This document shows, piece after piece, positions 57,640 through 64,000 of a stretch of 64,000 bases of DNA. The number at the start of each line of letters is the position of its first letter. Position 1 is the stretch's first letter. The notes under the pieces are model-generated. The model was not told the origin of the DNA, made no database searches, and saw nothing but the letters and a program-made list of their open reading frames with translations. The translations under genes and the position numbers were made by a program. The stretch is from Fragilariopsis cylindrus CCMP1102 (Eukaryota > Bacillariophyta > Bacillariophyceae > Bacillariales > Bacillariaceae). The stretch spans positions 1-64,000 of the forward strand of contig FMBT01000337.1 in assembly GCA_900095095.1 (NCBI GenBank), given 5' to 3'.

Positions 57640-60067
57640 TTATGCAAAGTATAGGGTTTTTCTCCCAGAAGGAGTACTTTTTGAGTTTTCAATGCCATCA
57701 AGTAAACCACCACCAGACTCGGCGCTCTTACCACAAGGACTCACTTTACTTCCCAAACTTAATCTTCTTATTCCAACAGATCCACGGGGTGATAATATGG
57801 GTGATAATAGATTATCATCCCGTTTACTAGTTCCCTTCTTTTCTGTACACAAATGACAGAACCAATCTCCTTCAGGTACTGAAGTAAGTGGAGGTTTGGC
57901 ACAAGTCATATGGAAAGAATGGTTACATCCGTCACAGATGACCATTAAATCACCACCTTCGTCACATAAGAAACAATGTTCTTTCCAATCTCTTTTCATC
58001 CTAGGATATAAACGATTGGTTGCTTTCCAAACATAGTAATGACTTAAGCAGTCAGATCGTTTCCGTTTTAATGTTTTTGAAATCAATGAAAAATCTTTTT
58101 GTTTTTCTTTGATCAGTACATCAAACTTCTTACTTTCGTCTCTGTTCAATTTCGATGTAGTACATCCATCGTATAGACCTTGCACTCTCTTGTAGTCTAT
58201 TCGTGCCGACTTTACACAGTAGTCACTATTATGAAGTATTGAAAAAAGTAACTCATGATTGCATAATTCGTGCTCACCTTCCAAGAACCCTGAAATATCT
58301 TCTCCCCTTTCCTCTGCTGCTTTTGCGAGCTTTGGATCCCACAAAGTATCGTACCTATTGACATAGCAAAGAATGGAACACAATAGCATATCATTGTATT
58401 GTTAGAAAACAAACAAAAACGTGACAGAATTCCAAAAAATCAATCCATTAGAAAGACTACTATTTATCTGCGTCGTCTCCACAAACTTACCCTGGCAATG
58501 TACTACTATTTTCAAACGTAGTAGAAGTAGCATCTGCTGCTGCTGCTGCTGCTGCTGCTGCTACGGAATCATCATTATCATTCAACTTTGGTGTGATCTC
58601 TGCTGCATATTGTGGTCCAACTCGAGAGGACGTGTTGGACCGAGGTGGCTCATCTGGAATAACTTCAATAGGATCATTATTATCATTATTATTTTCCCAT
58701 GGTTTATTCACTATGTTTTGACAATTCTTATTGTTTTTCAATACTAATACATTGTTTGAAAAAGACAACAACGATCTAACAAGTATATCTTTCTGTTCCA
58801 TTATTCCATCTGATGATAATTTGTATTCCAGAAAACGATTATCAAACTCGGCATTTATTACTTTAGGAAATTCCATCTTGGTAGTAGTTTCTTTCTTCTT
58901 ATGATTCTTCTTCTTCTTCTTCTTTATGATCTTATTAGAATCCATCTTCATGTTAGATGGTAAATCATTCTGTTGTTGTTGCTGTTTATATTTATGTTGC
59001 TGTTTATGTTGCTGTTCATGAACACTGACGTTACTATTCGGATGATGTGGAATCGAAATCGAATCCGGAACCAAACCTTTTTGTAAAGATGATACAATAA
59101 AACCGTATTTGTCCACAACTACCTCAGAGGAGGAGTCTGATGGAATTGGAATTCTCCATTCAGTAACATCTTCCACAAATATTCTCCGCCGCTTCTTACT
59201 TTTTTTTATGATTACGGAATTATTTGATTTTACGTTATTGTTACTACTACTTGTACTTGTATATATCTTTGATTTTGTGCTCTCGTCGTCGTCGTCGTCG
59301 TCACAACAATCTCCGCCTATTATGTCGACATCGATCACTTCAATTTTAGAATCATTTGTTGATGATGACAACTGCACGGCGGGTCGTTGTTGTTGTTGTT
59401 TTATGTGTGGATCCGAATTGTTGTTCAAAGGAACAGGAGCATGATGCTGATGCTTTTCATTTACTATACTAGCAGTGGTAACGTTATTGTTATTGTTGTT
59501 GTTGTTGTTGTATGTAGGTGGTCGTTCGAGTACCGGCACAAATGGCAATCGCACCGGTATTGCACCACCACCCACCGGTCTTGAAATATTGAAAGAAGTA
59601 CTACTATTCTTTGTATTTGTATTTGTATTCGTGTTGTCGTCGTCGTTGTTGTCGTCGTCGTTGTTGTTGATGATTATGTGATTGATGTTGACATTATTGA
59701 CGTTCGCTGCTGCCGTGGGCGTGGGTATTATAATACATCCATGTGGATGTTGATGCTGATAGGATGGATGCACTGGAACTGGGACTGGAACTGAACTCGT
59801 TATTGCGTGCGCTGCTGGGAATCGAACAGCATCGACGACATCTGATACCGCTCGTCGCTGTACAACAGCATTGTGTAAATCGACGGTACCGCCCTGATGG
59901 TGGTGCTGGGCGTGGTGATGTGGAGCGTGTTGTGGATGGTACAACACTGGAAAATGTGATGGTCGCTGTCGTGCTACTGATGCTGTGATGGCTTGCTGGG
60001 AATCGTTACTGCTACAGTCACCACCACCCCCACCCACGTCCGCATATTTCAGTAGAGGGATAGTCAT
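57640..60067 (-). CDS. ELM2-SANT-PHD chromatin regulator with low-complexity N-terminus
   Basis: complement(join(57640..58354, 58491..60067)), 763 aa; donor GTAAGT, acceptor CAATAG, phase kept (LPG then YDTLWDP). The first ~400 residues are His/Asn/Gln/Asp-rich with basic patches (KKSKKRRRIFVEDV, KKKKKKNHKKK). An ELM2-like block starts with SSRVGPQYAAEITP and, after a poly-Ala insert and the intron, continues YDTLWDPKLAKAAEE. A SANT-type helix set follows (KKFDVLIKEKQKDFSLISK, CLSHYYVWKATNRLY). Then a complete PHD finger, CFLCDEGGDLMVICDGCNHS to FCHLC (Cys4-His-Cys3). ELM2-SANT pairs recruit histone deacetylases; the PHD finger reads histone H3 tails. A corepressor role is inferred from the domains. 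Confidence 0.82.
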
Positions 60068-60899
60068 TGTTACTGAGATGAATAAGTATGAATTATATGT
60101 TAAAACAAAGAGTTCTCGAATGGGTGAACCCTTTCACAATAATGATAGTAATCAAAAAAAGCAAAAATGCTGCCGACAAAATAAGGTCTTGAAAAAAAAA
60201 GTTCGGACTTCCCGAAATTGAGTGTAGCTGTTTTTCATTAACACGAACACACGCTGCTTTACCGTGGCTTGTGGCCGCTACGTAGTTTTTGTACTGCTAA
60301 TCATTCATAATTAATAGAGTTTTAACAACACTTTTTTGCTTTCTTTTGTTTGTCTCTATGCAATACAAAAATTACGCATGTCAAGCCACTCACACACATC
60401 ATGCGCACGTAAGTAAGTAAGGAAGCACCAAAAACACAAATAATACATAGGTACATACATAATAATATGTCATGCACAAAAAACAAGCATACAACAATTG
60501 TTGTTACTATCAATCTATTTGATTCCCTGTGGCTTTCTCTCTGGATGGGTCGATCAAAATCACTGTCGGTCAGTCATGTACATTGGTTTTGATTCATTTT
60601 ATTATTTTTAAAATCACGGCAGCCAACACTTCTTGTTCTCCCATTGCATTGTGGACTGACAGGCCGTCTCGTCTCTCACCTTGTCAGAAAGGATCTCAAA
60701 TTCACCTCTTCTGGTTCATGCAGATATGCATACCCTTGAGGTGTTGAATCATTGCTGTTGGCATGACTTCTTCAAATTGAGTAAGTAAGTGGGGGAATAG
60801 TTATTGTGTGATGAATTCGTGGCAGGGTGTGAGCCCATGCTTCTTCTACTATTTGCCGTACTATGATTGTTTTTGAGGCTTTTGTTATTTGAATGGCCT
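60068..60899. other. Upstream region of the ELM2-SANT-PHD gene
   Basis: No intact gene. The distal part borders the decayed frame described next. Short frames here are not coding-like. Confidence 0.45.
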
Positions 60900-61920
60900 T
60901 GATAGTCGCTTACGCTTTGTTTAAGGGCGCTTGTCGCGATGCTGGAAGTCGTCGTCCCAGTGACTCTCCATCCCGGAGCTTTCTCTATCAACGTCATAGC
61001 CGTGGTGATTCCTTGAGCCATTGTTCCTGCTCTCAGACTGCTCGAGACGATGATCCCTCAACCGATTGATTTCATTATCGGCATTGGTCTCGAAATCGTC
61101 TATACTTTGGTTTCTTCTGGCTTCGAATCGTTTGCTTTCCAGAAAATGTTAGCCAACTTCGTGTACCGAAATTTTCTCACCTGTGATCTTTTGTAATTCA
61201 TCGACCCACAAGTACTTCCTAGCGGCCTCATCTTTTGATCAGAGGTAAGCAGCATAATCCTTGTCATACTGATCATCATCTTCATAATCGCCACGAATTG
61301 GAGGATTTAAAAAGTTTGCGATTTGCTCTCTTGTAGTACGCACATTCATATCAAACACCGTACAAATTGTTTTAGACAATGAGTCACGATCACTTACTAA
61401 TACCAAAACTTGCTTACCACGTCAATCGTACACTATTTTGCCTGGGTGTCATCTGTTATAGGGCATGATTGTTCCATGTTTGATTACTTGTTGACATTCA
61501 CTCGTATACGTACTTCTTTCGCCCATTCTAAGTTATACATGCCCAGGTGATATTTCTAAAGACATTTTTTCCAGTCCTACTGGGTTCGATGCTGTTCTTG
61601 TAGGGGACCGATATTCCATGATCGCTTCGTTGATTCCAGTCGATTCCTTATCTTTAGAACGGTATTCTTGTACTTCACGAGAATTATTAACGTTAGCCAT
61701 AGAAGATGGTAAACTTCCTTGTTCTTGTGTCGGACATAGACGTTTGCGTGTTATCTAGAACTTTGCGTGAATCATCAACATTGTCAACAGAATTGCGAGC
61801 CGTTTGTGGTGTTTCCTTCAATTCCACGGGAGAATTCATATTTTGGTGATTACCGAGACAACGACTGGCATTATCAAAGTTTGATGATTGCTGCAAAAAA
61901 TGTCTAATAGCAATACTCAT
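60900..61920 (-). pseudogene. Decayed protein-coding sequence of unknown family
   Basis: From about 61710 down to about 60916 one minus-strand frame reads as coherent protein but is broken by at least six stops (after SPGHV, MPYNR, KIVYD, DYAAYL, VHEVG and HRDKRP). Between the stops are coding-like stretches such as VLVLVSDRDSLSKTICTVFD, REQIANFLNPPIRGDYEDDD, RKYLWVDELQKITGEK and SESRNNGSRNHHGYDVDRES. An upstream piece starting at ATG 61920 (IRHFLQQSSNFDNASRCLG) is in another frame, so at least one frameshift is also present. The five stops I read codon by codon are TAA or TGA in positions that could derive from CAA or CGA by C-to-T change. I do not recognise the family. Confidence 0.6.
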
Positions 61921-62222
61921 GATTGTATTTATGGATGTTTCAAATACATTCTTAGTACTTCAAAGAAGTAGCAATGGTTGGAATCCTGAGAACGGAGAGA
62001 AAACGATCTGGCCTAGAGATATTTTTATGATGATAGAAAGATGAAACCCAGAGGATGGTGATGAGTGGCTTGTCATCGATATGTTCACCCAAGTTTTTAT
62101 AGCAGTTGATACAGTAGTCAAACACTTCATCCTTGAAGAATTTGAAGGTCTACGCAAGGAATTCATGACTACTACTATCAGATCAATAATGAATGATGAA
62201 ATTAAAATTGATGGTTGCAAGT
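61919..62222 (+). pseudogene. Coding-like relic on the plus strand, one internal stop
   Basis: From ATG 61919 the plus frame gives 101 codons, broken by one TGA after FMMIER. It reads like real protein: RSSNGWNPENGEKTIWPRDI, DEWLVIDMFTQVFIAVDTVV and HFILEEFEGLRKEFMTTTIR. It ends at GCAAGTAAGTG, which is either a stop or an exon end with donor GTAAGT. No downstream exon found. Its ATG overlaps the minus-strand pseudogene ATG by two bases. Family unknown. Confidence 0.4.
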
Positions 62223-62991
62223 AAGTGCGGCTCCAGTGTAATGTAATGTTCCGAAAACCAACAACGTCAATGATCCTGTGATCCCGTCAACACAAAAAAT
62301 GATACCGGTTGGTAAGATAAAATAAAATACAACAAAAATATGGTATAATATTATAGGCTTGAATTGAATAATCTCTCTCTCTCCCTTCTCTCTCTCTCTC
62401 TCTCTCTTCCCGTGACGGTTGATTAGTTGTTACCAGTAGTTGCTGTTGCACCTACATTATTCCCCGAACACACAAGTATTGGATTGTTTCCGGTATTGAT
62501 ACATAGTATCTACACATCATATGACCTCCTTTGAGGCAGTTGCCTGACCTCAGTGCTGCTGGATAACGGATCAGAGGCCAGTTTGTGACTGAAATTTTGT
62601 TTTTTGCTAATAGTTGTTGTCTAGCATGTGTACATTTTTTAGTAGTGGTCACATTCTATGGGCCATACTATGGCTTTTATTGTCATTTACAGGTACACCA
62701 ATTGGTACGATCTATCTTTCATTGATACACATGGAACCCCTCGGTAGAAATATTGTTGTTGTTGAGTGTGGTTCATATTCGTTGGATTTTGTGCTTTTTC
62801 ATTCTATTTTGAATTCGATAATGGTTATTCAACTTCTTTAACCTGTACACATTTGTAGGTGTGGATCCCCAACAAAGTGACCTATGGAAGGGATATCTCT
62901 GTTTCAAAAAGTATGACCTGATCATAATGCACTCTATCGGTAGGGTCCTACTGTTAAAAAATCACAGAAAATTTCGTCGTCTGTCCTTCAC
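62223..62991. other. Gene-poor stretch with a (CT)n run
   Basis: A (CT)n tract at 62372-62409. Short frames on both strands do not look coding. Otherwise nothing seen. Confidence 0.45.
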
Positions 62992-63203
62992 TACTTCCTC
63001 CGTACAACGTTAACTTTAATTTCTGCTATGTTTTGGAATTATTGGAGCTTGAAAGCGTCTTGAACCCTTAAAATATTCGCTTATTTTTATTTTTTTCGTA
63101 TATTTCGCATTTTGTGGTAGATTTTAACGTTCGAAGTCGCTTTATCCTATCAAAATTTTCAAACTATAGCGCCATCTAAAGTTAGCGTTGCACGGAGGAA
63201 GTA
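62992..63203. mobile_element. MITE-like inverted-repeat element with TA flanks
   Basis: Left arm 62994-63073 and right arm 63122-63201 are imperfect reverse complements over about 80 bases. The outer 25 bases (CTTCCTCCGTACAACG ... on the left, CTTCCTCCGTGCAACG ... on the complement of the right) differ at only two positions. Each end is flanked by TA, the target duplication of Tc1/mariner-type elements. The ends resemble the CTCCCTCCGT termini of plant Stowaway MITEs. At 212 bp it is non-autonomous, with no reading frame. The arms could fold into a long hairpin with a ~48-base AT-rich loop. Confidence 0.75.
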
Positions 63204-63443
63204 CTCCTACTGAGTAATCTTCCATTAAAAATAAAAAAAGTACGTTTCGATTTTTATTTTGAGTTTGTTAACAACAAGGAACAGCACACCTCATGCATGT
63301 TGAACGGGTTGGTACTTTCATGACAGCGCTACTACATTCTTTGCAATCGTTGAGTTTGTAATAGCACAACCTTTTTCCGACCGAATACGTTTATAAGCAG
63401 CCTTCACTCTATACCCTCAGATTTACTAGTAAGAACTTTCATC
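63204..63443. promoter_or_regulatory. XRN2 upstream region
   Basis: 240 bp between the MITE and ATG 63444; it must hold the XRN2 promoter unless this lies beyond the MITE. No box recognised. Confidence 0.35.
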
Positions 63444-64000
63444 ATGGGAGTACCAGCCTTCTTTCGGTGGCTAACTGAGAAGTATCCAAAAGTTTTGGAA
63501 GATGTGGTAGAAGAGAGAGTGAAACTTGCTGGCGGTGAGGGTACCGTCCGCCTTTCCTTCGACGTAACGAAACCAAATCCTTCGGGTCTAGAATGCGACA
63601 ACCTATATATTGATATGAACGGTATCATTCATCCATGCTCTCATCCAGAACAAGGTCCTCAGCCGAAGACGGAAGAAGAAATGTACGAGAACGTATGTCA
63701 TTACGTCGATCGTCTGTTCCGATCGATGCGACCTCGAAAACTATTATATTTAGCAATTGATGGTGTAGCTCCTCGTGCCAAGATGAACCAGCAGCGCTCA
63801 CGACGTTTTCGATCAGCGCAAGAGGCAAGAGAAAATCTTGAGGTAGAAGAAAATATACGTACAGAGCTCACTAAGAATGGCCAAAAAGTACCACCTGCCA
63901 AAGGAGCATGGGATTCGAATGTTATTACTCCTGGTACACCATTCATGCTGAAATTGGCCGAATTTATACGGTTTTATATACGCAAACGGATCAGTACAGA
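63444..64000 (+). CDS. XRN2: 5'-3' exoribonuclease XRN2/Rat1, N-terminal part (runs off the window)
   Basis: 185 codons from ATG 63444 to the edge. The start MGVPAFFRWLTEKYP is the invariant XRN N-terminus. Conserved region 1 follows: LYIDMNGIIHPCSHPE (with the metal-binding Asp and the substrate-path residues), RPRKLLYLAIDGVAPRAKMN, QQRSRRFRSAQEA and DSNVITPGTPFM. The NPSGLECDNLYIDMNGIIHP and HPE pattern plus the spacing fit nuclear XRN2/Rat1 better than XRN1. Rat1 degrades RNA 5'-3' and helps terminate RNA polymerase II transcription. The remaining conserved regions are beyond the window. Confidence 0.92.
   Translation, partial: MGVPAFFRWLTEKYPKVLEDVVEERVKLAGGEGTVRLSFDVTKPNPSGLECDNLYIDMNGIIHPCSHPEQGPQPKTEEEMYENVCHYVDRLFRSMRPRKLLYLAIDGVAPRAKMNQQRSRRFRSAQEARENLEVEENIRTELTKNGQKVPPAKGAWDSNVITPGTPFMLKLAEFIRFYIRKRIST

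Noticed and set aside
59109-59681. Plus-strand open frames opposite the ELM2-SANT-PHD gene
   Set aside because: They are antisense readings of Asn/Asp/His repeats of the minus-strand exon.
60916-61710. Alternative genetic code (TAA/TGA read as sense)
   Set aside because: All intact genes in the window end at normal TAA, TAG or TGA stops and contain none inside, so the stops here mark decay.

Overview
This is nuclear DNA of a photosynthetic eukaryote, most likely a diatom or a close ochrophyte relative. Three things point there. Genes are separated by AT-rich spacers and carry short GT-AG introns (about 80-280 bp) with GTAAGT-like donors. Low-complexity Asn/Gln/Asp/Thr tracts are common. At least eight proteins start with a signal peptide followed by a Phe at the predicted cleavage site (CFAPP, AFIG, SFVP, AFLV, CFIIP, GFVV and similar), which is the ASAFAP-type bipartite presequence of secondary red plastids. 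I see no bacterial, phage or CRISPR content. All gene calls come from reading the sequence; none was checked by a database search.

Layout. 1-16 kb: start of an NmrA-like gene (-), a PI 4-kinase with a membrane N-terminus (+), CCB1 for cytochrome b6 haem attachment (-), an aldo/keto-reductase-like protein with a VHL-like tail (-), a plastid 2OG-oxygenase-like protein (+), plastid glycerol-3-phosphate acyltransferase (-), an LMBR1-family protein (+) and a thylakoid-lumen protein (-). About 15 single-base indels break reading frames in five of these genes, while I found none in the remaining 48 kb. 16.7-28.6 kb: TIC20 (-), an AP2-domain factor (+), NAPE-PLD (-), an EHD-like GTPase built from normal exons plus 11-, 13- and 3-nt microexons (+), a NEDD8/ubiquitin-like gene (-) and PPWD1 (+). 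30-41 kb: a POR-like SDR (+), a GPR180/TMEM145-type receptor (+), two low-complexity membrane proteins (-), a DCC-family thiol protein (+) and a fusion of a PhnD-type solute-binding domain to a flavin monooxygenase (+). 41-60 kb: a 177-bp tandem repeat, a JmjN/JmjC demethylase (+), a plastid S1-domain protein (-), a 1795-aa unknown protein (+), a membrane cyclophilin (-), a divergent kinesin (+) and an ELM2-SANT-PHD protein (-). 60-64 kb: decayed coding sequence, a 212-bp inverted-repeat MITE and the start of XRN2 (+).

Several genes fit shared tasks. CCB1, GPAT, TIC20, the lumen protein, the POR-like SDR, the S1 protein, the DCC protein and the 2OG-oxygenase-like protein are plastid functions encoded in the nucleus. 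The JmjC and ELM2-SANT-PHD proteins are chromatin regulators, and PPWD1 and XRN2 act in RNA metabolism. Many neighbours are divergently transcribed and share 400-1100 bp upstream regions. The most unusual items are the solute-binding/FMO fusion, the microexon gene, and the aldo/keto-reductase that lacks its catalytic tyrosine and has gained a VHL-like domain.
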